Position numbers and translations under genes: made by a program. DNA of 64,000 nt from contig NZ_FOOH01000006.1 of NCBI RefSeq assembly GCF_900113135.1, forward strand, positions 62,001 to 126,000, written 5' to 3'. Position 1 is the first letter of the stretch, and the number at the start of each line of letters is the position of its first letter. This DNA comes from Salegentibacter agarivorans (lineage in GTDB: Bacteria > Bacteroidota > Bacteroidia > Flavobacteriales > Flavobacteriaceae). The notes under the pieces were generated by a model. That model was not told the origin of the DNA and did not search any database. It worked only from the letters and a program-made list of their open reading frames with translations. Positions 28,933 through 37,374 of this stretch are shown in pieces.

Positions 28933-29559
28933 ATGAAATGTATTCTTTGCGAAGGTGCAACCAAAGAATTCTGGAAAAGTAAGAACAGGGAATTTGTTGA
29001 ATGCACCACTTGTGGTGGCATTCAACTTTTACCCGACTTCTATATTTCAAAAAACGCCGAAGAAAAACGATACCTCACGCACAATAACGACATAGAGGAT
29101 CTCGGCTATCAGGATTTTGTAAGCCCCATAACCTCTCAAATTCTCACGGATTTTACTCCAAAACATTCCGGGTTGGATTACGGCTGTGGCACCGGGCCAG
29201 TTGCCGCAAACATTCTTGAAAAACAAGGATATTCCATTGCTTTATACGATCCTTATTTTTACCCGAATACCGCCGTATTAAACGCTACCTACGATTTTAT
29301 TATTTGTTGTGAAGTCATGGAACATTTCTATGATCCAAAGCGTGAATTCAGCGAATTAGCCCAACGACTATATGCTGGAGGGAAATTGTATTGTAAAACC
29401 TCTATTTATTCTGAAGAAATAGATTTCAATAACTGGTATTATAAAAACGATCGTACCCATGTTTTTTTCTATACTGCAAAAAGCCTGGATTGGATAAGAA
29501 ATAACCTGGGATTTTCAGCATTGGAGATTAATCCTAAGGTGATTATTTTTGGGAAATAA
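28933..29559 (+). CDS. Class I SAM-dependent methyltransferase with N-terminal zinc ribbon
   Basis: The protein has 208 residues. Residues 1-30 hold two CxxC pairs (CILC and CTTC) that should bind zinc. Then comes a Rossmann methyltransferase domain with GLDYGCGTGPVA (motif I), a motif II region YDPYF, and FIICCEVMEHFYDP (motif IV-type). It resembles methyltransf_23 proteins that act on small molecules or glycans. The substrate is unknown. It begins 10 bp after the DUF349 gene and converges with mazG only 5 bp beyond its stop. Confidence 0.85.
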   Translation: MKCILCEGATKEFWKSKNREFVECTTCGGIQLLPDFYISKNAEEKRYLTHNNDIEDLGYQDFVSPITSQILTDFTPKHSGLDYGCGTGPVAANILEKQGYSIALYDPYFYPNTAVLNATYDFIICCEVMEHFYDPKREFSELAQRLYAGGKLYCKTSIYSEEIDFNNWYYKNDRTHVFFYTAKSLDWIRNNLGFSALEINPKVIIFGK

Positions 29560-29564
29560 AAATC

Positions 29565-30338
29565 TTACAACAACTTAGCTTCATTCCAAAAGACATCCAT
29601 TTCAGCTAAAGTCATATCCTTTAAAGCTTTATTTTGTCCTTTTGCTTTGCCTTCCAAATACTGAAACCGGGTAATAAACTTTTTATTAGTACGTTCTAAA
29701 GCGTTTTCAGGATTTATACCAAGAAAACGAGCATAATTAATCATAGAGAACATAACATCCCCGAATTCAGCTTCTATTTTATCTTTATTTTCGGTATTTA
29801 TTTCGTGCTGTAATTCTCCTAATTCTTCCTGAAGTTTTTCAAATACCTGTTCCGGTTTTTCCCAATCAAATCCAACCCCGGCCACTTTCTCCTGAATTCT
29901 ACTGGCTTTTACCACTGCCGGCAAAGAGCGTGGCACTCCTTCTAAAACACTGGTTTTTCCTTCTTTAAGTTTCAGGTTTTCCCAGTTCTTCTTTACTTCT
30001 TCTTCATCTGCTACTTCTACATCACCATAAATATGTGGATGGCGGGCTATTAATTTGTCACAAATTCCGTTAGCAACATCAGCGATATCAAAATCTTTAG
30101 TTTCGCTTCCTATTTTTGCATAAAACACAAGGTGTAGCAGTAGATCTCCCAGTTCTTTTCGCACTTCCTCTACATCATTATCTAAAATTGCATCGCCAAG
30201 CTCGTAGGTTTCCTCAATGGTTAAATGCCGCAACGATTCCATAGTTTGTTTTCTATCCCAGGGACATTGCTCTCTTAGCTCTTCCATGATAGTTAATAAT
30301 CGATCAAATGCTTTTAATTGCTCTTCTCTGGAGTTCAT
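29565..30338 (-). CDS. mazG: Nucleoside triphosphate pyrophosphohydrolase MazG
   Basis: This 257-residue protein has the duplicated all-alpha MazG domain. The first copy has CPWDRKQTMESLRHLTIEET (the CPWDxxQT hallmark) and LGDLLLHLVFYAKI. The second is at about 165-257 with ELGELQHEIN and EFGDVMFSMINYARFLGI. It hydrolyses (d)NTPs to monophosphates and PPi, cleaning the pool or tuning (p)ppGpp. All acidic metal-binding positions I can check are kept. It is cytosolic. Upstream of it lie the tRNA-His gene and its terminator, read in the same direction. Confidence 0.95.
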   Translation of the reverse strand: MNSREEQLKAFDRLLTIMEELREQCPWDRKQTMESLRHLTIEETYELGDAILDNDVEEVRKELGDLLLHLVFYAKIGSETKDFDIADVANGICDKLIARHPHIYGDVEVADEEEVKKNWENLKLKEGKTSVLEGVPRSLPAVVKASRIQEKVAGVGFDWEKPEQVFEKLQEELGELQHEINTENKDKIEAEFGDVMFSMINYARFLGINPENALERTNKKFITRFQYLEGKAKGQNKALKDMTLAEMDVFWNEAKLL

Positions 30339-30492
30339 AGTCGAAATTTTAGTGTTGTAAAAATAAGGATTGATTTTAGGCTTTTGGAAGTCTTATTAGA
30401 AAAAATAGTTATTATTCAGTGCCACCTAGATACTGAAACCAATTCAGCATTGCGCCTATTTTAATATTTCAGGTTCTTTAAATTCACCGCAT

Positions 30493-30521
30493 AAAAAAAG
30501 CCTTCAGAAAACTGAAGGCTT
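30493..30521 (-). terminator. tRNA-His terminator
   Basis: AAGCCTTCAG / CTGAAGGCTT with a 4-base loop, followed on the minus strand by a run of seven T. It lies 10 bp beyond the 3' end of the tRNA. Confidence 0.85.
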
Positions 30522-30530
30522 GAATAAAGG

Positions 30531-30605
30531 GGTGGAAGACCGGGTTCGAACCGGCGACCTCCGGAACCACAATCCGGCGCTCTAACCAGCTGAGCTACAA
30601 CCACC
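30531..30605 (-). tRNA. trnH: tRNA-His (anticodon GTG)
   Basis: Read on the minus strand, the cloverleaf has D arm GCTC...GAGC, anticodon stem CCGGA/TCCGG around TTGTGGT (anticodon GTG), and T arm GCCGG-TTCGAAC-CCGGT. The extra G at -1 opposite C73, characteristic of tRNA-His, is encoded (30605). In the acceptor stem GTGGTTG against CTTCCAC, pairs 5:68 and 6:67 would be U-U. CCA is not encoded in full. Confidence 0.93.
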
Positions 30606-30749
30606 ATTTTAATTGCGGTTGCAAATGTAGGTTATTTTAACTATTTCCCAAAGAAAAATTTTTAATATTAGAACGAATTTTACTGCTATTTCCTGTACTT
30701 AAAGCTAAGAAGCTTCAAATTAATTAATTAGCGAAAACTAATTTTCATT

Positions 30750-31466
30750 CTAGATTAGATCAAAAATAGAATCTACCGCCGGGTAACGCTCTACCGTGAA
30801 ACCTTCGGCGTGTTCAGTACTGATTAATCTGCCCAGATCTCTCGCTCTGTAGTTAATACTATCTAAAAAGTTACTGCTGGAAATTGGGGTTTCAGGTTCT
30901 TTAGAATCCTGATCGTAAAACTGGGTTTTATAAGCCAGAACCGATTCCATCTTTTTATCCATATATCCCGAAATATCCACCACCACATCAGGTTTTAAAT
31001 TTTTCCACTGGATATAATGATAAACGTGCTTGGGTCGCCAGGCCTCCTGACTTTCCCTGTCGCAAATAGTCTCTATTTTACGTAATCCGCTTAAGAAACA
31101 GGCGTCACTTACCAATTTCGCTCCTTTTCCGTGGTCTATATGCCTATCGTCCACTGCATTGCATAAAACAATTTCGGGGCGATATTTTCGTAAGATTTTT
31201 ATAATTTCCAGTTTGTGGGCGGTATTATTTTCAAAAAAAGCATCGCTAAATTCAAGGTTTTCTCTAATTGAAACGCCCAGTATTTTTGCAGCTTCTTTTG
31301 CTTCTTTATCACGAGTTTCGGCAGTGCCGCGAGTGCCCATTTCACCACGAGTAAGGTCTAAAATCCCTACCTTTTTTCCTCTGTCTACTTCTTTTGCTAT
31401 AGTGCCCGAACAACTTAATTCTACATCGTCTGGATGCGAGCCTATAGCCAATATATCTAGTTTCAT
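30750..31466 (-). CDS. bshB1: Bacillithiol biosynthesis deacetylase BshB1
   Basis: This 238-residue LmbE/PIG-L family zinc deacetylase has IGSHPDDVELSCSGTI (metal site AHPDD-type, near residue 8-12), LTRGEMGTRGTAETR near 38-52, and a DDRHIDHGKGAKL segment near 104-115 that carries the third ligand. BshB1 removes the acetyl group from GlcNAc-malate in bacillithiol synthesis. The RGEMGTRGT block and size fit BshB1 rather than other LmbE members. bshA and bshC are not in the window. It is 76 bp downstream of the PLP enzyme gene on the same strand. Confidence 0.92.
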   Translation of the reverse strand: MKLDILAIGSHPDDVELSCSGTIAKEVDRGKKVGILDLTRGEMGTRGTAETRDKEAKEAAKILGVSIRENLEFSDAFFENNTAHKLEIIKILRKYRPEIVLCNAVDDRHIDHGKGAKLVSDACFLSGLRKIETICDRESQEAWRPKHVYHYIQWKNLKPDVVVDISGYMDKKMESVLAYKTQFYDQDSKEPETPISSSNFLDSINYRARDLGRLISTEHAEGFTVERYPAVDSIFDLI

Positions 31467-31481
31467 AATATTTACTTTGTC

Positions 31482-31501
31482 ATTTCCGCGCAGGCGGAAA
31501 T
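31482..31501. repeat. Short palindromic repeat ATTTCCGC-GCAG-GCGGAAAT
   Basis: A near-perfect inverted repeat (ATTTCCGC / GCGGAAAT, 4-base loop) follows GTC, the same style as other Bacteroidetes REP-like units in this window. It lies between bshB1 and the PLP enzyme gene, which share a strand, and might reduce read-through or stabilise the upstream message. Confidence 0.45.
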
Positions 31502-31542
31502 CTAATTTTAAGTTAGTCTTTCAAACTTCGTCCCACGTATTT

Positions 31543-32697
31543 TCATCCTCGTACTTCCTTCAATGCCTGTTCCAGGTCTTCCATCAAATCTTCTTTCTCT
31601 TCAATTCCTACTGAAAATCGCATCAAGCCATCTTTTATCCCCTGGGCTTCTCTTTCTTCAGGAGAAAGTAGGCCGTGAGAAGTTTTTGAAGGAGATAAGA
31701 TGGTAGATTCAACGCCGGCTAAGCTCATAGAAGATTTTATCAATTTTAATTTCTTCTGAAAAAGATCAAAATCCAGTCCTCCCCGCAATTCAAACGACAT
31801 CATGCCGCCAAAACCTTTCATTTGTGATTTTGCAAGTTCGTGATCGGGATGTGATTCTAAACCGGGATAATAAACCCTGGAAATGTCTCCGTGTTTTTCA
31901 AGGAAACGAGCTAACTCCAACGCATTTTCATTCTGGGCTTTTACCCGTAATCCCATAGTCTTTAAACTGCGTTCCAACATCCAAACTGTAAAGTCACTTA
32001 AACTTCCACCAAAATTTTTAGCCAGCTGAAAGATCTTATCAATATGCGCTTCAGAAGCAATCGCCGTTCCTGCAAGAATATCGCTATGCCCACCCATATA
32101 TTTGGTTGCTGAATGTAACACCACATCAATTCCAAAATCTATAGGGTTCTGGTTCACCGGCGAAGCAAAAGTATTATCTATCATACTCACCAAATTGTGT
32201 TTTTTGGCAATTTCGGCAATCGCTTTTATATTGGTTACAGTAAGTAGTGGGTTTGAAGGTGTTTCAATATAGATCACCTTTGTATTTTCTTTTATTTCAG
32301 CCTCAAAAGATTCGGGTTTTGAATCTTTAGTAAATGAATATTCCAATCCAAATTTCTCAAATTCTTCGGTAATCAAATTACTTGTTCCGCCATAGAGTGT
32401 ATTCTGAAAAACCACGTGGTCTCCCTTCTGCGCAAAAGCCATAAGCGCTGTGCTTACCGCTGCCATTCCGCTTCCAAATATCAACGCTGCTTCCCCGTGT
32501 TCTAAAGCGGCCATTTTTTGAGCCAACGCGACCTGGTTTGGAGTATTAAAATATCTTGGATAGCGCTTTACCTCAACATCTTCAAACGCATAAGATGTAG
32601 CCATATATAATGGTGAAACCGCGCCTTTAAATTGTTTGTCTTCCAGTTCTCCGCTATGGGTGCAAATGGTATTTATTCCGGGATTTTTTTTTGTCAT
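31543..32697 (-). CDS. Cys/Met metabolism PLP-dependent enzyme (cystathionine gamma-synthase/lyase or methionine gamma-lyase type)
   Basis: I prefer the ATG at 32697 (MTKKNPGINTICTHSGE) over a TTG five codons upstream, giving 384 residues. The fold-type I family is clear: YPRYFNTPNQVALAQKMAAL, LIFGSGMAAVSTALM, IYIETPSNPLL, and VLHSATKYMGGHSD with the PLP lysine near residue 200. A late substrate-binding loop includes STILSPSKTSHGLLSPEE. These enzymes make or split C-S bonds of cystathionine, homocysteine or methionine. Which reaction it performs cannot be decided from motifs. Confidence 0.9.
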   Translation of the reverse strand: MTKKNPGINTICTHSGELEDKQFKGAVSPLYMATSYAFEDVEVKRYPRYFNTPNQVALAQKMAALEHGEAALIFGSGMAAVSTALMAFAQKGDHVVFQNTLYGGTSNLITEEFEKFGLEYSFTKDSKPESFEAEIKENTKVIYIETPSNPLLTVTNIKAIAEIAKKHNLVSMIDNTFASPVNQNPIDFGIDVVLHSATKYMGGHSDILAGTAIASEAHIDKIFQLAKNFGGSLSDFTVWMLERSLKTMGLRVKAQNENALELARFLEKHGDISRVYYPGLESHPDHELAKSQMKGFGGMMSFELRGGLDFDLFQKKLKLIKSSMSLAGVESTILSPSKTSHGLLSPEEREAQGIKDGLMRFSVGIEEKEDLMEDLEQALKEVRG

Positions 32698-32867
32698 TTT
32701 TAAAGCTTTCAAAATTCGCCCTAATGTAAAAAGAAATATTCTAAATGTCCTTTGTTTTTGGGCTGTTTCCTATTCCTAAAGATTTTCATAATCAAACAGA
32801 AGTTAAATTAAGTTAAACCAGGATAGGCATTTAATATTAGCTTTTCTATTCTTTATCTTTAAGAAAA

Positions 32868-33932
32868 ATGATTGATATGAGTGAAGTAAAAGCCTATGGC
32901 GCGCAAGCCAGCGATGCCAATTTAAAAGAACTAAACATTGAACGCAGGCAAATTACCGCAGACGATGTTCAAATTGAAATTGAATATTGCGGGGTTTGCC
33001 ATAGTGATATTCACCAGGTTAGAAACGACTGGAAGAATTCTAAATATCCTGTGGTCCCGGGCCACGAAATTATTGGTCGTGTAACCCAGGTTGGGAAAAA
33101 CGTAAGTAATTTTAAAGAAGGTGATCTTGTAGGCGTGGGCTGTATGGTAGATTCCTGCCAGGAATGCGATTCTTGTAAAGAAGACCTCGAACAATTTTGC
33201 GAAAAAGGCGCCACATTAACCTATAATAGTAAAGACAAACATTTAGGCGGCCATACCTTTGGAGGTTATTCTGAACAAATTGTGGTAGATAAGGAATTTG
33301 TACTTAGCATTCCTGAAAATATTGACGCGAAAGCTACCGCTCCCCTACTTTGCGCGGGGATTACTACTTATTCACCACTTCGTCACTGGAATGTAAAAAA
33401 AGGTGATAAAGTTGGCGTAATTGGTCTTGGTGGGCTTGGTCACATGGGCGTAAAATTTGCTTCTGCTTTAGGAGCTCACGTGGTGATGATCACTACTTCC
33501 CCTTCCAAATCTGAAGACGCCAAAAAACTGGGAGCTGATGAAGTTCTGGTTTCAAAAAACGAAGAGGATATGAAAAAACAAGCCGGAAGTTTCGATTTTC
33601 TTTTGAATACCGTACCGGTTGGTCACGATATGAATCCGTATATCGCTTTATTAAAAAGAGACGCTACAATGGTCCTGGTGGGTGCAATTGAACCTCTGGA
33701 TCCCGTGCACGGTGGCGGATTAATTGGCGGACGTAAACGAATTGCCGGTTCGGTGATTGGTGGTATTAAAGAAACCCAGGAAATGCTGGATTTTTGTGGC
33801 GAAAATAATATTGTTTCAGATATTGAAATGATAGATATACATAACATCAACGAAGCTTTTGATCGCGTTGTAAAATCAGATGTAAAATATCGTTTTGTGA
33901 TTGATATGAAATCCTTGAAAAATAAGAACTAA
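32868..33932 (+). CDS. Zinc-dependent NAD(P) alcohol dehydrogenase (cinnamyl/YahK-type)
   Basis: This 354-residue MDR-family protein may instead start at the ATG at 32877 (MSEVKAYG). The catalytic zinc site has CGVCHSDIHQ and the PGHEIIG segment. The structural zinc site has four Cys in DSCQECDSCKEDLEQFC. The Rossmann domain has GLGGLGHMGVKFA. The closest families reduce aldehydes with NADPH (YahK, CAD type). It is cytosolic and monocistronic, followed by palindromic repeats and a terminator hairpin. Confidence 0.92.
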   Translation: MIDMSEVKAYGAQASDANLKELNIERRQITADDVQIEIEYCGVCHSDIHQVRNDWKNSKYPVVPGHEIIGRVTQVGKNVSNFKEGDLVGVGCMVDSCQECDSCKEDLEQFCEKGATLTYNSKDKHLGGHTFGGYSEQIVVDKEFVLSIPENIDAKATAPLLCAGITTYSPLRHWNVKKGDKVGVIGLGGLGHMGVKFASALGAHVVMITTSPSKSEDAKKLGADEVLVSKNEEDMKKQAGSFDFLLNTVPVGHDMNPYIALLKRDATMVLVGAIEPLDPVHGGGLIGGRKRIAGSVIGGIKETQEMLDFCGENNIVSDIEMIDIHNINEAFDRVVKSDVKYRFVIDMKSLKNKN

Positions 33933-33963
33933 TAAAAAGGTTTACTGAAAAATGATTTTCTAA

Positions 33964-34047
33964 ACGTCATTCTGAATTTATTTCAGGATCTAATATGATT
34001 ATAGTAAGCAACATGTTAGAAGCTGCAACAATCCCGAAGCTTCGGGA
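33964..34047. repeat. REP-like palindromic unit
   Basis: ACGTCATTCTGAATTTATTTCAGGATCT (from 33964) and the perfect 16-bp palindrome TCCCGAAGCTTCGGGA (34032-34047) lie in the hutI upstream gap. The same style recurs at 38743, 39243, 57953, 57993 and 58111. No gene is seen in the gap. Confidence 0.6.
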
Positions 34048-34099
34048 CAGCTTGACGGAACCAGGAATATTCAGTCAGCTTTTTTTGTTTCTACTGAAA

Positions 34100-34125
34100 A
34101 AGCCGGTTTTCCCGGCTTAGTTTTT
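34100..34125 (+). terminator. Terminator hairpin before hutI
   Basis: AAGCCGG / CCGGCTT with a 5-base loop followed by AGTTTTT. It most likely ends transcription from the alcohol dehydrogenase gene. Because it is only about 50 bp before the hutI ATG, it could also act as an attenuator in the hut leader. Confidence 0.6.
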
Positions 34126-34177
34126 ATATTTGTTTAACGCACATTTTCAGCAGAAAACAGACAAAAAACTAAGCACG

Positions 34178-35416
34178 ATGAAACAATTATTTATAAATAT
34201 AAAAGAGCTACTTCAGGTAAGGGAAAACAAGGTAGATAAACTATCGGGAACTGAGATGAAGGAGTTACCAACTATAAAAAACGCCTGGTTACTTATTGAA
34301 GATGATAAGATTGCCGATTACGGCGAAATGGATTCTTTACCTGAAATCAATGCCGATAAAACTATTGATGCTGAAGGAAAAATAATCCTGCCTAGCTGGT
34401 GCGATTCTCATACGCATATTGTGTATGCCGGGAACAGGGAATTGGAATTTGCCGATCGTATTAACGGACTTTCATACGAAGAAATCGCCAATCGAGGCGG
34501 CGGAATTTTAAACTCTGCTAAAACCCTGCAGGAAACTTCGGAAGAAGAGGTTTACCAACAATCGGCTAAAAGGCTGGAAGAAGTTATGAAACTGGGTACC
34601 GGTGCTGTTGAGATTAAATCGGGTTACGGTTTAACCGAAGAAGGCGAGTTAAAAATGCTTCGGGTTATAAAGAAACTTCAGAAAAATTACGAGCTTCCAA
34701 TTAAAGCTACTTTTTTAGGTGCGCATGCAATTCCGAAGGAATATAAAGAAAAACCCGATGCTTATATGGATTTGGTGATTGAAAAAATCTTACCAAAAGT
34801 TGCCGAAGAAAACCTGGCAGAATACATAGATATTTTCTGTGAAAAAGGATATTTCAGCGTAGCTGATACCCATAAACTGCTTTCTGCAGCGAAAAAATTC
34901 GGTTTAAAACCAAAAATACATGTTAATCAATTTAATGCTATTGGAGGTATCCAGGCAGGAATAGAGCACGATGCTTTAAGCGTAGACCATTTAGAGGTGA
35001 TGCGCCCGGAAGATATTGAAAGTTTAAAAGGAACAAGTACAATGCCCGTAGCACTTCCCTCCTGCTCGCTATTTTTAAGCATTCCCTATACACCCGCGAG
35101 AGAAATGCTGGACTCTGGGTTGCCATTAGCCTTAGCAACCGATTTCAACCCGGGAAGTACACCAAGTGGAAATATGAATTTGGTAGTTTCCCTGGCTTGT
35201 ATAAAAATGAAAATGACCCCGGAAGAAGCGATAAACGCAGCTACAATTAACGGCGCATACGCCATGGAACTCAGCGAAACCCACGGGAGTATCACGAAAG
35301 GAAAAAAGGCCAATTTTATATTGACGAAAGAAATTCCGTCTTATACCTTTTTACCCTATGCTTTCGGCACAAATTCTATAGAGTCGGTTTTTATTAACGG
35401 AAAGATGATAGAATAA
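34178..35416 (+). CDS. hutI: Imidazolonepropionase
   Basis: Starting at the ATG at 34178 the protein has 412 residues; a TTG at 34130 would add 16 unlikely ones. It hydrolyses 4-imidazolone-5-propionate to N-formimino-glutamate in histidine breakdown. Amidohydrolase ligands are present: WCDSHTHIVYAG (HxH), the later FLGAHAIP, KIHVNQF, and LATDFNPGS with the Asp. ELEFADRINGLSYEEIANRGGG is typical for HutI substrate binding. The stop codon shares its last base with the hutG ATG. hutH and hutU must lie elsewhere. Confidence 0.95.
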   Translation: MKQLFINIKELLQVRENKVDKLSGTEMKELPTIKNAWLLIEDDKIADYGEMDSLPEINADKTIDAEGKIILPSWCDSHTHIVYAGNRELEFADRINGLSYEEIANRGGGILNSAKTLQETSEEEVYQQSAKRLEEVMKLGTGAVEIKSGYGLTEEGELKMLRVIKKLQKNYELPIKATFLGAHAIPKEYKEKPDAYMDLVIEKILPKVAEENLAEYIDIFCEKGYFSVADTHKLLSAAKKFGLKPKIHVNQFNAIGGIQAGIEHDALSVDHLEVMRPEDIESLKGTSTMPVALPSCSLFLSIPYTPAREMLDSGLPLALATDFNPGSTPSGNMNLVVSLACIKMKMTPEEAINAATINGAYAMELSETHGSITKGKKANFILTKEIPSYTFLPYAFGTNSIESVFINGKMIE

Positions 35417-36414
35417 TGGACGGTTTAAAAATCTATAATTATAAGTCGGTAGAAAAGCTTATTTCCATTCGTTACGGTGAAACCCGGTTTGGGGAAAAAA
35501 TAGGTTTTGTAGAAAGTCTGGATGATCTTAAGAAAACAAAGGCAAAATTTGTGCTTTTTGGCATTCCCGAAGATATTGGCGTTAGAGCTAACCATGGAAA
35601 AGCCGGAGCTTCAAAGGCCTGGGAAGCTTGCTTAAATTCGTTGCTGAATATTCAAAATAATGAATTCACCGCTCCAGAAAATATTATTCTACTTGGTGAA
35701 ATTGACTGCAAAACCGAAATGCAAAAAGCAGCCAATATTGATGAAGCCGATCCAAACTATTATGCAAAACTTGGGGACCTGGTAGAAAAAATAGACGAAA
35801 AAGTAAGTTTTTTGGTTGAGGAAATAGTTTTAGCCGGGAAAATTCCAATTATTATTGGCGGCGGGCATAACAACGCTTACGGCAATATTAAAGGCACTTC
35901 TAAAGCCATAAAAAAACCGCTAAATATTTTAAATATTGATGCCCATACCGATTTAAGAAAGTTGGAACACCGGCATAGTGGCAATGGTTTTAGCTTTGCA
36001 CAACGAGATGGTTTCCTCGGGAAATATTCAACTTTCGGTTTACATAAAAATTATACTCCACAATATATTTTTGACGAAATAAGTTCGGTTTCAAATATTA
36101 AATTCCATCTTTTTGAAGATCTAATTTTGCAAACTCACCAGGGAAAAATGGCAGCTTTTAATTCCCAGCTGGAGTTTATTAACAAACAGCCTTTTGGGTT
36201 GGAACTGGACTGTGATGCCATTATAAATTTTCCATCTAGCGCACAATCGCCTTCTGGTTTTGCTTTAAATATGCTTAGAAATTTTCTTCAAATTGCTTCC
36301 GAAGAAAAAAATTGTAAATACTTACATATTTGCGAAGCCGCCCCCAGCGATGAAAATTACGCGCAAGTAGGAAAGGCACTATCATTTTTTATAACAGATT
36401 TTATGAAGACATGA
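35416..36414 (+). CDS. hutG: Formimidoylglutamase, arginase family
   Basis: This 332-residue protein belongs to the ureohydrolase fold, with the manganese motifs IIIGGGHNNAYG (about 152), NIDAHTDLRKL (about 175) and a later GLELDCDAI (about 258). In the last, the usual SxDxDxxDP is partly changed, a pattern common in Bacteroidetes HutG-like proteins. Coupling to hutI by a one-base overlap supports formiminoglutamate as substrate, giving glutamate and formamide. It overlaps the next gene by 4 bp. Confidence 0.88.
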   Translation: MDGLKIYNYKSVEKLISIRYGETRFGEKIGFVESLDDLKKTKAKFVLFGIPEDIGVRANHGKAGASKAWEACLNSLLNIQNNEFTAPENIILLGEIDCKTEMQKAANIDEADPNYYAKLGDLVEKIDEKVSFLVEEIVLAGKIPIIIGGGHNNAYGNIKGTSKAIKKPLNILNIDAHTDLRKLEHRHSGNGFSFAQRDGFLGKYSTFGLHKNYTPQYIFDEISSVSNIKFHLFEDLILQTHQGKMAAFNSQLEFINKQPFGLELDCDAIINFPSSAQSPSGFALNMLRNFLQIASEEKNCKYLHICEAAPSDENYAQVGKALSFFITDFMKT

Positions 36415-36776
36415 CAGATACAGCAGAAGAACTTATTAAACTAACCGCCCTGGTAATAGAAGTGGTAGGAATTCTCGTTATGGTAATTGGAACCTTTCTT
36501 GCCCTGGGTAGGTATGCATTTAAACTTCAGGGAGAAAAAGTACGGAGCTTTCAAAAAATAAGAGAAGAATTAGGACGTGCAATTTTACTGGGACTGGAAA
36601 TTCTAATTGCTGCCGATATTATTGCCACCGTGGTGTATGGAGCCGAAATGGAGCAGATTCTCAATCTAGGACTTATAATCCTAATTCGCACCTTTTTAAG
36701 CTTTACTTTGGAAATTGAAATAGAAGGAAAATTCCCCTGGAAACAATCAAAAGATCGTACTACAGGCCAGAAATAA
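36411..36776 (+). CDS. DUF1622 family inner-membrane protein
   Basis: This 121-residue protein has three likely transmembrane helices (about 10-30, 55-78 and 82-100) separated by a basic loop with RYAFKLQGEKVRSFQKIREELGR. This fits DUF1622. The function is unknown. The ATGA overlap with hutG makes it a member of the histidine-utilisation operon by position, although no metabolic link is known to me. Confidence 0.82.
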   Translation: MTDTAEELIKLTALVIEVVGILVMVIGTFLALGRYAFKLQGEKVRSFQKIREELGRAILLGLEILIAADIIATVVYGAEMEQILNLGLIILIRTFLSFTLEIEIEGKFPWKQSKDRTTGQK

Positions 36777-36852
36777 ACCTTTATTCAGATTTTGGGCTTA
36801 GAAATTACAGCTTAATTATTCTATTTTTGTTCAAAAAAATAGCTACATAAAA

Positions 36853-37311
36853 ATGGAAATTGTCTCTTATAATTCAGCTTACTCCAAAGATTTTAAAAAC
36901 TTAAACCTTGCCTGGTTAAAAAAGTATTTTTGGGTAGAACCCCACGATGAAGAAGTACTGGGAAATCCCGAAAAATATATTATTGTAACCGGTGGAAATA
37001 TCTTTTTCGTAAAAGATGAGGAAAAAATTATTGGTTGCGTGGCTTTAATGAAAATTGAAGATGGCATCTTTGAATTAACAAAAATGGCAGTAAGTCCCGA
37101 ATACCAGGGTAAAAAAATTGGACAGAAATTAATGGAACATAGCCTCCATTTTGCTAAAAAGCAGGGCTGGAATCATTTAATTATTTTTTCTAATCGAAAA
37201 CTTGAAAATGCAATTTATATCTATAAAAAGTATGGCTTCAAAGAAATTCCTATTGGAAAAAATAACCCTTACAGCCGTGGAGATATAAAAATGCGACTGG
37301 ATTTGGCATAA
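36853..37311 (+). CDS. GNAT family N-acetyltransferase
   Basis: This 152-residue single-domain GNAT has a core beta strand MKIEDGIFELTKMAVSPEYQ followed by the acetyl-CoA loop GKKIGQKLME (Q/RxxGxG/A type) near residue 94. The C-terminal YIYKKYGFKE is typical of the fold. The substrate is unknown. It is separated by 76 bp from the hut operon. Confidence 0.88.
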   Translation: MEIVSYNSAYSKDFKNLNLAWLKKYFWVEPHDEEVLGNPEKYIIVTGGNIFFVKDEEKIIGCVALMKIEDGIFELTKMAVSPEYQGKKIGQKLMEHSLHFAKKQGWNHLIIFSNRKLENAIYIYKKYGFKEIPIGKNNPYSRGDIKMRLDLA

Positions 37312-37374
37312 AATTTTAAAAAAACGAGGCTATTCTAGTGTAGGTTAATTAATTTTAATGTAAAATAATCAACT

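Noticed and set aside
35086-35313. Minus-strand frame inside hutI
   Set aside because: Antisense to a well-conserved enzyme, with no start context or domain.
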